A stretch of DNA of 64,000 nt, taken from positions 310,001 to 374,000 of the forward strand of contig NZ_QLLO01000001.1 of NCBI RefSeq assembly GCF_003259525.1, given 5' to 3'. Below the pieces are notes generated by a model that was given only the letters and a program-made list of their open reading frames with translations, was not told the origin of the DNA and searched no databases. Source of the DNA: Olleya aquimaris. Its GTDB lineage: Bacteria > Bacteroidota > Bacteroidia > Flavobacteriales > Flavobacteriaceae. Positions 44,142 to 54,352 of this stretch are shown in pieces; position 1 is the first letter of the stretch; each line of letters opens with the position of its first letter. Made by a program: the position numbers and the translations under genes.

Positions 44142-44495
44142 ATGAAAAAGTTACTATTTACTATTGTATGTTTAAGTATGTGTTTTATGTCATTTGCTCA
44201 AAACACTCCACAAATTGGTGATGTATTAGTTGTAAAATCACCAACATCTCAATTTTATAATCACATAGATTTTCCGCAATTAAACACGTTAGTAAAACGT
44301 GGAAAAATTGCTAGTTACAACCCTGTTATTAATAACGAAGTTATGGTAAGTGAGGTTATTACCAAAGACAATGGTAATACTTATGTGGTTTTAAAGAAAA
44401 AAGATGGCACCAAGTTTTTTGGCTTACAAACTAGTGTTGAAGCTAATTACGATAAAGCCATACAAGCTGGAGAATTAGTTATTAAAAAAAGCTAG
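44142..44495 (+). CDS. Small secreted hypothetical protein
   Basis: About 117 aa with a signal peptide (MKKLLFTIVCLSM, ending SFAQ) and a compact exported domain (IGDVLVVKSPTSQFYNHIDF, VVLKKKDGTKFFGLQ). An alternative ATG lies two codons upstream at 44136. No family recognised. Its TAG stop shares the CTAG palindrome with the convergent ACT gene. Confidence 0.65.
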   Translation: MKKLLFTIVCLSMCFMSFAQNTPQIGDVLVVKSPTSQFYNHIDFPQLNTLVKRGKIASYNPVINNEVMVSEVITKDNGNTYVVLKKKDGTKFFGLQTSVEANYDKAIQAGELVIKKS

Positions 44496-45148
44496 TTCTT
44501 TAAATTCTTTATCACAGAAAACGCTTTATCTACGACGTGGTCTTCAACCAAAACAGTAAATTCGTTAGTGGTTGAGACCACTTCGTATATTGGTATGTTT
44601 TCCCAAGCCAAGCGTTTAAAAATTTGGTAGTACAAACCAGATACTTTAGAGTTGTCTTTTGGCAAACGTACACTTATGGCAGATAAATGCTCTTGCAATC
44701 CTATTTGCTTTTCTAAAGAAAAACATTTTAAAACTTGTTTGTTTTCAGAACTAGAAATAATGATATTACTCTCAAAAATTCCTCTGGTAAACGCATAAAA
44801 AATATCTTTATTAACCTCGACTTGTTCTAAAATTTTAGTGTGACTTTGTATTAAGGTTTCCGAGTTTTGAAACGTAAAATCACTCAGGTTAGAACGTACC
44901 GTAATATCACCTAATTTTTGTAACGTACTTTTAAGTTTTAACGAATGACGCATAGTGTTAGGTGTATTATAACGTCGTAACGCCATCATAATAGCTCCAG
45001 ATTTTACAGGCTTACCTAGCATGTTACTTATTGGTGCATTCAATTCTTCAGCTAAAGCTGAATAATTAATAATACTCCTAGATAAGGCTTCTTCTAAAAA
45101 GGGTTGCGTTATTAAAATGTCTTCTACGCAAGAGGCAATAGTTTTCAT
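44492..45148 (-). CDS. ACT-domain protein
   Basis: A 218-aa cytoplasmic protein. The N-terminal part (about 1-75) has a helix-turn-helix-like look (SIINYSALAEELNAPISNML, KSGAIMMALRRYN), and the C-terminal part (about 150-215) is ACT-like (LSAISVRLPKDNSKVSGLYY, IPIYEVVSTTNEFTVLVED). ACT domains bind amino acids. It is divergent from aspartate kinase with a shared 104-nt promoter region, so it may sense an amino acid in that pathway; this is inference. Confidence 0.75.
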   Translation of the reverse strand: MKTIASCVEDILITQPFLEEALSRSIINYSALAEELNAPISNMLGKPVKSGAIMMALRRYNTPNTMRHSLKLKSTLQKLGDITVRSNLSDFTFQNSETLIQSHTKILEQVEVNKDIFYAFTRGIFESNIIISSSENKQVLKCFSLEKQIGLQEHLSAISVRLPKDNSKVSGLYYQIFKRLAWENIPIYEVVSTTNEFTVLVEDHVVDKAFSVIKNLKN

Positions 45149-45194
45149 ATTTGTTAAATAGTTAACAATTTGTGTAAATGTAGTATAATTTTTT

Positions 45195-45202
45195 CAAATT
45201 TA
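45195..45202 (-). promoter_or_regulatory. -7 box for the ACT gene
   Basis: Minus strand TAAATTTG, a perfect TAnnTTTG. The divergent kinase gene has a weaker candidate TAGTTTCG at 45225-45232. Confidence 0.45.
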
Positions 45203-45252
45203 TGGCTATTTGTCAGTGGTCTAGTAGTTTCGCCAAATAAAATCAAAATAAA

Positions 45253-46581
45253 ATGGTGGTATTAAAATTCGGAGGGACTTCTGTAGGATCAATAGAAAAC
45301 ATGATTCATGTTAAAAACATCATTAACAATGGACAGAAAAAAGTAGTGGTATTATCTGCAATGTCAGGGACTACTAATGCATTGGTGAAAATTTCTGACG
45401 ACATAAAACAGGGTCAGACCAAAGAAGCACAACGTAGTATAGATGCTTTACAATATACTTACGTGCAAACCATTTCTGCGTTAATCACTAATCCAGAGTT
45501 GCATCAAACGGTTTCAGATTATGTCACTAATGTGTTTCAAAATATTGAATCATTGGTGAATAACACACACAGTAATTTAATTTATAATACAATTGTCGCT
45601 CAAGGCGAATTATTGTCCACTTACATTTTTACCCATTACTTATTACAAGAAGGTATCAATGCTAAGCTATTACCAGCTTTAGATTTTATGCGTATTGATA
45701 AAACCAATGAACCAGATAACTTTTACATACAGCAGAATTTAAACCGAATAATGGCAGAAGGTAATCCAGCCGAAATCTACATCACACAAGGTTTTATTTG
45801 TCGCGATGCAGAAGGTGATATTGCTAATTTACAACGTGGTGGAAGTGATTATACTGCAACCATTATTGGAGCAGTTTTACAAGCTAAAGAAGTGCAAATT
45901 TGGACAGATATTGATGGGTTTCATAACAACGATCCAAGATTTGTAGAGCATACCAAAGCTATATCTAATTTGTCTTTTGACGAGTCTGCAGAGTTAGCCT
46001 ATTTTGGAGCAAAAATATTGCATCCACAAACAGTAATGCCAGTAAGAGCATTAGATATTCCTGTGCGATTAAAAAATACCATGTCACCAAATGCACATGG
46101 GACTTTAATTACCAACCAAGTACATGGAGAAGGTATTAAAGCAATAGCGGCTAAGGATGGTATTACTGCTATTAAAATCAAGTCTGCTAGAATGTTGCTA
46201 GCACATGGATTTTTAAAGAAAGTATTCGAGATTTTTGAGCGTTACGAAACTTCAATAGATATGATTACGACCTCAGAAATTGCGGTGTCATTAACCATTG
46301 ACGATACCACACATTTACAAGCAATTGTAGAAGAGTTAGAGCGTTTTGCATTAGTTGAGGTAGACGATTATATGAGTATTGTTTGTTTAGTTGGTAATGC
46401 CATTATCTACCACCCAGATACCCCTAATTTATTTCAGATTTTACAAGATGTTAGCGTGCGTATGATTTCTTATGGAGGAAGTCATAATAATATCTCGTTA
46501 TTAATAAATACTAGTGATAAACAAGAAACGTTGAAAAAGTTGCAACGTTATGTTTTTGAGAGTGCTCCAGTTTTAGTTTAG
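45253..46581 (+). CDS. lysC: Aspartate kinase
   Basis: A 442-aa monofunctional aspartokinase, first step to Lys, Thr, Met and diaminopimelate. Kinase domain with KFGGTSVGS (5-13), GGSDYTATIIGAVL, EVQIWTDIDGFHNNDPR and FDESAELAYFGAKILHP; then two C-terminal ACT domains (about 300-440) for feedback control. The symbol is by function; bacteria of this group often have a second, fused ThrA-type kinase elsewhere. Confidence 0.94.
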   Translation: MVVLKFGGTSVGSIENMIHVKNIINNGQKKVVVLSAMSGTTNALVKISDDIKQGQTKEAQRSIDALQYTYVQTISALITNPELHQTVSDYVTNVFQNIESLVNNTHSNLIYNTIVAQGELLSTYIFTHYLLQEGINAKLLPALDFMRIDKTNEPDNFYIQQNLNRIMAEGNPAEIYITQGFICRDAEGDIANLQRGGSDYTATIIGAVLQAKEVQIWTDIDGFHNNDPRFVEHTKAISNLSFDESAELAYFGAKILHPQTVMPVRALDIPVRLKNTMSPNAHGTLITNQVHGEGIKAIAAKDGITAIKIKSARMLLAHGFLKKVFEIFERYETSIDMITTSEIAVSLTIDDTTHLQAIVEELERFALVEVDDYMSIVCLVGNAIIYHPDTPNLFQILQDVSVRMISYGGSHNNISLLINTSDKQETLKKLQRYVFESAPVLV

Positions 46582-46586
46582 TGTTT

Positions 46587-46618
46587 AAAAAAAGCAAGCT
46601 ATTAAGCTTGCTTTTTTT
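46587..46618 (+). terminator. Terminator after aspartate kinase
   Basis: AGCAAGCT and AGCTTGCT form the stem around ATTA, followed by a T-run. Confidence 0.85.
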
Positions 46619-46672
46619 GTTTTAGTTAAAATGTTAAATAACATATTTAGCGTATTAAGGCAATTGTAATTA

Positions 46673-47122
46673 TTATTTATTTTCAAGACGTTTAATCATT
46701 TTTTTCATGTCTTCAATTTCTTTCTTTTGTGCCTTTATAATGTCTTTAGCTAATTGTTTTACTTCAGGGTCTTTTAATTCTGCTTTACCACTGGTAAGTA
46801 TTGCAATAGAATGATGAGGTATCATAGCTTTCATCCACTTAACATCGTTAATTGGAATTTGATTTCTAACCAGAAAAGTAGATATAGACATTAAAAACAA
46901 GCTACCTAGCATGATAGCAATATTTTTTGATTTGTTTTTATACATGTTTTTCATAAATAAAAACATAATTATTGCCATTCCGCCAATGCCTATTAAAGTC
47001 ATATATAATCTTGTCCAACTAAAAAACACATGACTTATTTCGTAGGTGTTAAAATACATGGTTACATACATGGATATTGCAGAACATATTAACATTAAAA
47101 TAAATTTGGTATAATTAGTCAT
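46673..47122 (-). CDS. DUF305 membrane protein
   Basis: A 149-aa protein with three membrane helices (about 8-24, 36-55, 66-84) and a C-terminal DUF305-like helical domain: WMKAMIPHHSIAILTSGKAEL with the conserved HH, then VKQLAKDIIKAQKKEIEDMKK. DUF305 is ferritin-like and often linked to copper or metal handling. The membrane-anchored short form is common in Bacteroidota. Confidence 0.88.
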   Translation of the reverse strand: MTNYTKFILMLICSAISMYVTMYFNTYEISHVFFSWTRLYMTLIGIGGMAIIMFLFMKNMYKNKSKNIAIMLGSLFLMSISTFLVRNQIPINDVKWMKAMIPHHSIAILTSGKAELKDPEVKQLAKDIIKAQKKEIEDMKKMIKRLENK

Positions 47123-47200
47123 AATTATTGTTTTAGGTTAAAAATTACATACAATATAAATAAAATTCATAAAAAATTAAATTAATTTACTAACTCTACA

Positions 47201-47240
47201 ATACTAAAAAAGCGAGCATTTAGGCTCGCTTTTTTAGTAT
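47201..47240 (-). terminator. Terminator after pepP
   Basis: ATACTAAAAAAGCGAGC and GCTCGCTTTTTTAGTAT are perfect inverted repeats with loop ATTTAG; the A/T runs allow termination in either direction. Confidence 0.85.
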
Positions 47241-47253
47241 TAAATAAAGAGAT

Positions 47254-48546
47254 TTAAGAATTCATAATCTCCTCAATCTCATCTGCTTCAATAGGTATAT
47301 TACGCATTAAATTAAAAGGGTCACCTTTTTCTTGAATAACGACATCGTCTTCCAATCTAATTCCAAATCCTTCGTCAGGTATATAAATTCCTGGCTCAAC
47401 AGTAAACACCATATTAGCTTGCATAGGCTCGGTTAAAATCCCGTAGTCATGCGTGTCTAATCCCATATGGTGAGACGTCCCATGCATAAAATATTTTTTA
47501 TAAGCTGGCCAATCTGGGTTTTCATTTTTAACGTCTGCTTTATCCAATAGTTTTAAATCTATCAACTCTTTGGTCATAATTTTACCCACTTCTTCATGGT
47601 ATTCTTTCCATAAAGTACCAGGTACTAATAGTTTTGTAGCTTCGTTTTTTACTCGGTTAACTGCATTATACACTTCTTTTTGGCGCTTAGTAAATGTACC
47701 AGATACAGGAATGGTACGTGACATATCACTACTGTAATTAGCATACTCTGCACCAACATCTAGCAAAATTAAATCGCCTGCTTGACATTGCTGGTTATTC
47801 TCTATATAATGAAGTACGTTAGCATTATTCCCAGAAGCAACTATTGGTGTATAGGCAAATCCTTTAGAACGGTTGTTTAAAAATTCGTGCATAAACTCGG
47901 CTTCAATATTGTACTCCCATATGCCAGGTTTTACAAAGTCTAGAATTCTTCTAAATCCTTTTTCTGTAATGTCACATGCCTGTTGGATTAAATCAATTTC
48001 TATTGGATCTTTTACAGAGCGTAAACGCTGTAAAATAGGATTGCTTTTAGCAACACGATGCGCAGGATATTTGTCCTTAAGCCATTTGGTAAAACGGTCT
48101 TCTCGGGTTTCGGTTTCAACGTTAGCTCTGTAATGCTCGTTGGTGTTGATGTAAACAGTTTCGGCTTGTGTCATCATTTCAAACAAGACTTTATCTAAGT
48201 CTTTTAGCCAATACACGGTTTTAATTCCGCTAGTTTCAAAAGCAGCATCTTTAGTAAGTTTCTCGCCTTCCCAAACTGCAATATGCTCGTTAGTTTCTTT
48301 TAAAAATAAAACCTCTCTGTTTTTTGGATTTGGGCAATCAGGAAATAGTACTAAAATACTTTCTTCTTGATCCACACCACTTAAATAAAAGATATCTCTG
48401 TGTTGCTCAAATGGCATTGTGCTATCTGCACTTATTGGATAAATATCGTTGGAGTTAAAAAAAGCAATACTTTTTGGTTGCATTTGTGCAGCAAAATTCT
48501 TGCGGTTTTTAATAAAAAGTTTTGGGTCTATTTTATGATATTTCAT
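47254..48546 (-). CDS. pepP: Xaa-Pro aminopeptidase P
   Basis: A 430-aa M24B peptidase that removes an N-terminal residue before proline. N-terminal AMP_N domain (about 5-140), then the pita-bread domain with metal ligands in LLDVGAEYANYSSDMSRT (two Asp), HGTSHHMGLDTHD (His), FTVEPGIYIP (Glu) and IRLEDDVVI (Glu). Cytoplasmic. A conspicuous hairpin lies in its leader. Confidence 0.94.
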   Translation of the reverse strand: MKYHKIDPKLFIKNRKNFAAQMQPKSIAFFNSNDIYPISADSTMPFEQHRDIFYLSGVDQEESILVLFPDCPNPKNREVLFLKETNEHIAVWEGEKLTKDAAFETSGIKTVYWLKDLDKVLFEMMTQAETVYINTNEHYRANVETETREDRFTKWLKDKYPAHRVAKSNPILQRLRSVKDPIEIDLIQQACDITEKGFRRILDFVKPGIWEYNIEAEFMHEFLNNRSKGFAYTPIVASGNNANVLHYIENNQQCQAGDLILLDVGAEYANYSSDMSRTIPVSGTFTKRQKEVYNAVNRVKNEATKLLVPGTLWKEYHEEVGKIMTKELIDLKLLDKADVKNENPDWPAYKKYFMHGTSHHMGLDTHDYGILTEPMQANMVFTVEPGIYIPDEGFGIRLEDDVVIQEKGDPFNLMRNIPIEADEIEEIMNS

Positions 48547-48563
48547 TGAAAAGCTTGTTTTTT

Positions 48564-48583
48564 ATTTCCGTGAAAACGGAAAT
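48564..48583. promoter_or_regulatory. Leader hairpin upstream of pepP
   Basis: ATTTCCGT / ACGGAAAT is a perfect 8-bp stem with a four-base loop, 17 nt before the pepP ATG and about 20 nt after its likely transcription start. On the plus strand it is followed by seven T and could also be a terminator. Confidence 0.45.
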
Positions 48584-48608
48584 CTTTTTTTAAAAATTTG
48601 TAATTCTT

Positions 48609-48616
48609 CAAAAATA
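48609..48616 (-). promoter_or_regulatory. -7 box for pepP
   Basis: Minus strand TATTTTTG, a perfect TAnnTTTG, about 62 nt before the ATG, giving a leader that contains the hairpin. Confidence 0.5.
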
Positions 48617-48759
48617 ACAACTTTAGCACAGAAGTAATAAAAATGAGGTCTTTAATTTAAAGTTTTGGTTAACTAAAAGACCTAGGAAGTCTTAAAATTA
48701 TTTATAATCTTTGAGGTTGAATGAACTTTAATTATCTTTCATCTTTAATTTTATAAACT

Positions 48760-51540
48760 ATGCGCTATTATATTGTATCTCTTTTATGTTTTTTAACATT
48801 TCAACTATCTGCACAACAGCAATCTATAGTTAAAAACATTCCTTTTGAAAATATTGGACCAACTGTTATGAGTGGTCGTGTCACCGATTTGGCAGTCAAT
48901 CCGGAAAATCCAACCGAATTTTATGTAGGCTATGCTTCTGGTGGTGTTTGGCATACTACAAACAATGGGACCACATTTACACCTATTTTAGACAGCTCGT
49001 CCACGCAAAACGTGGGTGATATAGCAGTAGACTGGAAAGCTAGAACCATTTGGGTGGGAACAGGAGAGAATAACGCTTCACGTTCTTCTTACGCTGGAAT
49101 AGGTATTTTAAAATCTACAGATAACGGAAAAACGTGGCAAAACGTAGGTTTACCAAACTCGCAACACATTGGACGTATATTAATAAACCCTAATAATGCT
49201 AACGAAGTAGTTGTTGGTGTGACAGGTGCATTATATAGTAAAAGTAACGACAGAGGAATTTACAAAACTAAAGATGGTGGACAGACTTGGTCTAAAACCC
49301 TATTTGTAGATGAGGTTAGCGGAATTATAGATGTGCAGCATTCGCCTAACGATTATAATGTGATGTTTGCTTCGTCTTGGACAAAAGACAGAAAAGCATG
49401 GAATTTTGATGGAAGTGGAAATAATTCGGCTATTTATAAAAGTACAGATGCTGGTGAAACTTGGACTAAAGTGTCTACAGAAAATAGTGGTTTCCCTACT
49501 GGGAATGGAGTAGGACGCATTGGCTTGGCGGTTTATGATAATAATATTGTTTATGCGATTCATGATAGTCAGTTTAGACGACCTTCTGAAGGTAAAAAAG
49601 AAGAACGTAGAGGCTTGCAAAAAGACGATTTTAAATCCATGAGTACTACCGAGTTTTTAAATTTAGATGACAAAAAGTTAAATGGGTTTTTAAAAACAAA
49701 TGGATTTCAAGAAAAATATAGAGCAGAAAATGTGAAACAAATGGTTAGAAGCGGAAACGTAAAACCAATAGATTTAGCACATTATTTAGAAGATGCCAAT
49801 TCGATGTTATTTGATACTCCTGTTATTGGAGCAGAAGTTTATAAAAGTACAGATGGTGGACAAACTTGGAGCAAAACTCACAACGATTATCTAGACGATT
49901 TATATTACAGTTATGGCTATTACTTTGGGCATGTGTATGTGTCACCAGTCAACCAAAATCACATATATGTCTATGGTGTGCCAATATTAAAGTCTAAAGA
50001 TGGTGGACAATCATTTACCTCAATTAGTGCAGAAAATGTTCATGCAGATCACCACGCATTATGGATAAATCCAAAAAATCCAAACCATTTAATTAATGGT
50101 AACGATGGAGGTGTTAATATTACTTACGATGATGGAGAGAATTGGATAAAAAACAACTCGCCTTCTGTAGGACAATTTTATGCTATTAATGTAGATAACC
50201 AAAAACCTTATCGTGTATATGGTGGATTGCAAGATAATGGTGTTTGGGTAGGAGCACACAACGCTCCTGAAGATAAAAGTTGGCACCAATCAGGACAATA
50301 TCCTTGGGAAAGTATAATGGGAGGCGATGGTATGCAAATAGAGATTGACAACCGTAACCCTAACATAGTTTACACAGGTTATCAATTCGGGAATTATTTT
50401 AGATTAAATCGTGAGACAGGAGACCAAACTTATATTCAACCTAAGCATGAATTGGGTGAAAAACCATACAGATTTAATTGGCAAACTCCAATCCATTTAT
50501 CGCGTCACAATCAAGATATTTTGTATTTAGGTGGAAATAAATTAATGCGTTCTTTAGATAAAGGCGACACTTGGAAAGCAATAAGTAACGATGTAACACA
50601 AGGCGGAAAGCAAGGTAATGTGGCTTACGGAACGTTAACCACTATTAGCGAATCTCCTTTTGAGTTTGGACTAATATACGTTGGAAGTGATGATGGGTTA
50701 ATCCATGTAACTAAAAATCAAGGTGCTACTTGGGATAACATTTCTACAAACTTACCTGCTAATTTATGGGTGAGTCGTGTGGTGGCTTCTAAGCATAAAA
50801 AAGAACGTGTTTATGCTACTTTAAATGGGTACAGAAATGATGATTTTAACACCTACGTTTATATGAGTGAAAATTATGGGCAAACTTGGAAACCAATTAG
50901 TGGGAATCTACCAAAATCACCTGTTAATGTCATCATAGAAGATGAAGTTAAAGACAATATTTTGTATTTAGGAACAGATAATGGAGCATATGTAAGCTTT
51001 AATAATGGCGAAAAATGGAATGCGTTTTCTAATAACTTACCAGCTGTAGCAGTACATGATATTAAAATGCAAAAGGAAAGCAATGATTTACTGTTAGGAA
51101 CTCATGGAAGAAGTATTTACAAAGCCAATATGGAACCTCTTCAAAAGTTTGATGCAGGAATGGCATTAAGTAACCAACTAACCATTTTTGATTTGGATGC
51201 GATTCGATATTATTCACGTTGGGGAAATTCTTGGAGCAAGTGGATGCAACCGTTTGAGCCAAGTACGACTATTAAAGTATTTAGCAATACATCAGGTAAA
51301 AAAGACGTGACAATTCTATCTGAAAACAACAAAGAACTTCAAAATTTTTCAGTGCAATTAGATCAAGGCTTTAATTACATTAATTACGATTTAACCATCC
51401 ATGAAAAAGGAAGAAAAGCATTGATGAAGGATAATACAACCCTTGACATCAATAAAGCTAAAAACGATAAGTATTACCTTGTTAAAGGCAAATACAAAGT
51501 CAAAATTGATGGAGTTGAAAAAGCTTTTGAAGTAGAATAA
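48760..51540 (+). CDS. Large secreted BNR/sortilin-type beta-propeller protein
   Basis: A 926-aa exported protein (signal peptide ending LSAQ). The chain is built of Asp-box/BNR repeats (STDNGKTWQNV, KDGGQTWSKT, STDAGETWTKV, KSKDGGQSFTS, ENYGQTWKPIS) forming one or two VPS10/sortilin-like propellers, often annotated as glycosyl hydrolase though no catalytic residues are evident. An insertion at about 285-345 is charged and lacks repeats. No T9SS tail is obvious. Monocistronic; probably binds sugars or peptides outside the cell. Confidence 0.9.
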   Translation: MRYYIVSLLCFLTFQLSAQQQSIVKNIPFENIGPTVMSGRVTDLAVNPENPTEFYVGYASGGVWHTTNNGTTFTPILDSSSTQNVGDIAVDWKARTIWVGTGENNASRSSYAGIGILKSTDNGKTWQNVGLPNSQHIGRILINPNNANEVVVGVTGALYSKSNDRGIYKTKDGGQTWSKTLFVDEVSGIIDVQHSPNDYNVMFASSWTKDRKAWNFDGSGNNSAIYKSTDAGETWTKVSTENSGFPTGNGVGRIGLAVYDNNIVYAIHDSQFRRPSEGKKEERRGLQKDDFKSMSTTEFLNLDDKKLNGFLKTNGFQEKYRAENVKQMVRSGNVKPIDLAHYLEDANSMLFDTPVIGAEVYKSTDGGQTWSKTHNDYLDDLYYSYGYYFGHVYVSPVNQNHIYVYGVPILKSKDGGQSFTSISAENVHADHHALWINPKNPNHLINGNDGGVNITYDDGENWIKNNSPSVGQFYAINVDNQKPYRVYGGLQDNGVWVGAHNAPEDKSWHQSGQYPWESIMGGDGMQIEIDNRNPNIVYTGYQFGNYFRLNRETGDQTYIQPKHELGEKPYRFNWQTPIHLSRHNQDILYLGGNKLMRSLDKGDTWKAISNDVTQGGKQGNVAYGTLTTISESPFEFGLIYVGSDDGLIHVTKNQGATWDNISTNLPANLWVSRVVASKHKKERVYATLNGYRNDDFNTYVYMSENYGQTWKPISGNLPKSPVNVIIEDEVKDNILYLGTDNGAYVSFNNGEKWNAFSNNLPAVAVHDIKMQKESNDLLLGTHGRSIYKANMEPLQKFDAGMALSNQLTIFDLDAIRYYSRWGNSWSKWMQPFEPSTTIKVFSNTSGKKDVTILSENNKELQNFSVQLDQGFNYINYDLTIHEKGRKALMKDNTTLDINKAKNDKYYLVKGKYKVKIDGVEKAFEVE

Positions 51541-51589
51541 TTGCTAATTACTTAAACCCATTCTAAATAGCATAAATAAGAGTTAAAAT

Positions 51590-51620
51590 TTGTTTCAATA
51601 TCCATTGAGCCTTATCTTTG
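51590..51620 (+). promoter_or_regulatory. Promoter of the sdh operon
   Basis: TTG at 51590-51592 and TATCTTTG at 51613-51620, spaced 20 nt apart, match the Bacteroidota -33/-7 promoter. The first ATG is 27 nt downstream. Confidence 0.6.
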
Positions 51621-51647
51621 TAGAACAAATAATTAACTACAATTATA

Positions 51648-52322
51648 ATGAGCGGAATTTTTAATTCTTCAATAGGAAGAAAGTTTGCTATGGCTCTTTC
51701 AGCATTCTTTCTAATGATTTTTATTTTACAACATTTTGCAATCAATATTCTTTCTGTTTTTAGTGCAGATGCATTTAACGAAGCGTCTCACTTTATGGGA
51801 ACATTTTGGGCTGTGCAATACTTATTACAGCCAGTATTGATTTTTGGTGTTATTTTTCATTTTGTTATGGGATTTATCTTAGAAATCCAAAACAACAGAG
51901 CAAGAGCAATTAGCTACGCTAAAAATAATGGATCTGCAAATTCCACTTGGATGAGTCGTAATATGATTTGGAGTGGTGGTTTCATTTTAGTGTTTTTAGT
52001 TATTCACTTTATAGATTTCTGGATTCCTGAAATCAACACTAAATACATTGTAGGTGATATGTCAGGGACTTTACCTAATGGAGAGTTTAGATATCACGAA
52101 GAGTTAGTGCATAAGTTTGAACCAATATGGCGAGTAGCTTTATATTGTATAGGATTTGTGTTTTTAGCCCTACACTTATTACACGGATTTAATTCTGCTT
52201 TCCAATCTGTTGGAGCAAATAATAAATACACCAAAGGATTAAAAGGATTTAGCAAAGTATATGCAATTGGTATTCCGTTAGGATTTATTTTCATTGCATT
52301 ATTTCATCACTTTAATCATTAA
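51648..52322 (+). CDS. sdhC: Succinate dehydrogenase cytochrome b subunit
   Basis: A 224-aa membrane subunit with five helices that anchors the enzyme and passes electrons to menaquinone through heme b. The family start [22 protein letters not shown] is clear, with heme-ligand candidate histidines in the helices ([35 protein letters not shown]). Type B (single-subunit) anchor, as in Bacteroidota. First gene of the operon. Confidence 0.94.
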   Translation: MSGIFNSSIGRKFAMALSAFFLMIFILQHFAINILSVFSADAFNEASHFMGTFWAVQYLLQPVLIFGVIFHFVMGFILEIQNNRARAISYAKNNGSANSTWMSRNMIWSGGFILVFLVIHFIDFWIPEINTKYIVGDMSGTLPNGEFRYHEELVHKFEPIWRVALYCIGFVFLALHLLHGFNSAFQSVGANNKYTKGLKGFSKVYAIGIPLGFIFIALFHHFNH

Positions 52323-52336
52323 AAACAATATCTAAT

Positions 52337-54334
52337 ATGGCTTTAGATTCTAAAATACCTCAAGGTCCACTTGCAGACAAATGGACTAATTATAAAAACC
52401 ACATAGACTTAGTAAATCCTGCTAACAAACGTAACATAGATGTTATTGTTGTTGGTACAGGTTTAGCTGGTGGATCTGCTGCTGCTACTTTAGCAGAATT
52501 AGGTTACAATGTTAAAGCATTTTGCTTTCAGGATTCTCCAAGACGTGCGCACTCTATTGCAGCTCAAGGAGGAATAAACGCAGCAAAAAATTACCAAGGA
52601 GATGGAGATTCTACCTACAGATTATTTTACGATACTGTTAAAGGAGGCGATTATCGTTCTCGTGAAGCTAACGTGTATCGTTTAGCAGAGGTGTCAACTA
52701 ACATTATCGATCAATGTGTGGCTCAAGGTGTTCCTTTTGCTAGAGAATATGGTGGATTGTTAGATAACCGTTCATTTGGTGGTGTGTTAGTATCTCGTAC
52801 GTTTTATGCTGCAGGACAAACAGGTCAGCAGTTATTGTTAGGAGCATACTCTGCAATGAACCGTCAAATTGGACGAGGAAAAATAAAAATGTACAACCGT
52901 CATGAAATGCTTGACGTTGTAAAAGTAGATGGTAAAGCTAGAGGAATTATAACTCGTAACTTAATTACTGGAGAGATTGAAAGACATTCTGCTCATGCAG
53001 TCGTTTTAGGAACTGGTGGTTATGGTAACGTATTTTTCCTATCTACTAATGCAATGGGAAGTAATGTGACTGCAGCTTGGAAAGCCCACAAGCGTGGAGC
53101 ATTTTTTGCAAACCCTTGTTATACTCAAATTCACCCAACTTGTATTCCAGTCTCTGGAGACCATCAATCTAAATTAACGTTGATGTCTGAGTCGTTACGT
53201 AACGATGGACGTATTTGGGTACCAAAACATAAAAAAGACGTTGAAGCTATTAGAAATAAAACCTTAAAGCCAACGCAAATTGCTGAGGAAGATCGCGATT
53301 ACTATTTAGAGCGTCGTTATCCAGCATTTGGTAACTTAGTACCTCGTGATGTAGCTTCTAGAGCAGCTAAAGAACGTTGTGATGCTGGTTATGGAGTAAA
53401 TGCAACAGGTGAAGCTGTATACTTAGATTTTGCTGCAGCTATAGAACGTTACGGAAAAGAACAAGCACACGTTAAAGGTTTAGATGAAAACGATGCTGCT
53501 TTAGTTAAAAAATTAGGGCAAGAGGTAGTTAAGAATAAGTACGGTAACTTATTCCAAATGTACGAGAAGATTGTTGATGAAAACCCTTACGAAACACCTA
53601 TGATGATTTATCCTGCGGTACACTATACTATGGGAGGAATTTGGGTAGATTATAATTTAATGACAACAGTACCTGGATTATATGCTATAGGAGAAGCAAA
53701 CTTCTCTGATCATGGTGCTAACCGTTTAGGTGCATCTGCATTAATGCAAGGTTTAGCAGATGGTTATTTTGTATTACCATACACGATAGGAGATTATTTA
53801 TCTGATGATATTAGAACAGGTCCAATACCTACAGATACTAAAGAGTTTGATGAAGCTGAAGCTGAAGTTAGAAAAAATATTGACCATTTAATTAATAATA
53901 ATGGGACACATTCTGTAGACTATTTCCATAAGCGATTAGGAAAAATCATGTGGAATAAATGTGGTATGGCTAGAAATGCTGAAGATTTAAAATCTGCAAT
54001 TACTGAAATTTCTGAGCTGAGAGCAGAATTCTGGAAAGATGTTAAAGTACCAGGAACTGCAAACGAGTTTAATGAAGAATTAGCCAAAGCAGGACGTGTG
54101 GCAGACTTTTTAGAACTAGGAGAATTATTTGCTAAAGACGCTTTACAGCGTGAAGAATCTGCTGGTGGACACTTTAGAGAAGAGTATCAAACACCTGAAG
54201 GTGAAGCGATGCGTCGTAAAGAGTTCCAATATGTATCTGCTTGGGAATATAAAGGAGAACCAAAAGATGCAGTGCTTCATAAAGAAGATTTAGTATATGA
54301 GAACATTCAAGTAAAAGAAAGAAGTTATAAATAG
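52337..54334 (+). CDS. sdhA: Succinate dehydrogenase/fumarate reductase flavoprotein subunit
   Basis: A 665-aa catalytic subunit with covalently bound FAD. FAD-binding [20 protein letters not shown] (about 38-57), FAD-linked H72 in [13 protein letters not shown], and active-site segments with [15 protein letters not shown]-type and [20 protein letters not shown]. Interconverts succinate and fumarate. Its 14-nt distance from sdhC shows one transcript; an S23 element then follows before sdhB. Confidence 0.96.
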   Translation: MALDSKIPQGPLADKWTNYKNHIDLVNPANKRNIDVIVVGTGLAGGSAAATLAELGYNVKAFCFQDSPRRAHSIAAQGGINAAKNYQGDGDSTYRLFYDTVKGGDYRSREANVYRLAEVSTNIIDQCVAQGVPFAREYGGLLDNRSFGGVLVSRTFYAAGQTGQQLLLGAYSAMNRQIGRGKIKMYNRHEMLDVVKVDGKARGIITRNLITGEIERHSAHAVVLGTGGYGNVFFLSTNAMGSNVTAAWKAHKRGAFFANPCYTQIHPTCIPVSGDHQSKLTLMSESLRNDGRIWVPKHKKDVEAIRNKTLKPTQIAEEDRDYYLERRYPAFGNLVPRDVASRAAKERCDAGYGVNATGEAVYLDFAAAIERYGKEQAHVKGLDENDAALVKKLGQEVVKNKYGNLFQMYEKIVDENPYETPMMIYPAVHYTMGGIWVDYNLMTTVPGLYAIGEANFSDHGANRLGASALMQGLADGYFVLPYTIGDYLSDDIRTGPIPTDTKEFDEAEAEVRKNIDHLINNNGTHSVDYFHKRLGKIMWNKCGMARNAEDLKSAITEISELRAEFWKDVKVPGTANEFNEELAKAGRVADFLELGELFAKDALQREESAGGHFREEYQTPEGEAMRRKEFQYVSAWEYKGEPKDAVLHKEDLVYENIQVKERSYK

Positions 54335-54352
54335 GCTAAAGCGAATAGAGAA

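Noticed and set aside
49300-49620. Antisense reading frame of 106 codons inside the BNR-repeat gene
   Set aside because: Shadow of a repeat-rich gene; no family pattern and no start signals.
48760-51540. Calling the BNR protein a glycoside hydrolase
   Set aside because: Asp-box repeats alone do not show a catalytic site; sialidase Arg triad and Tyr are not evident.
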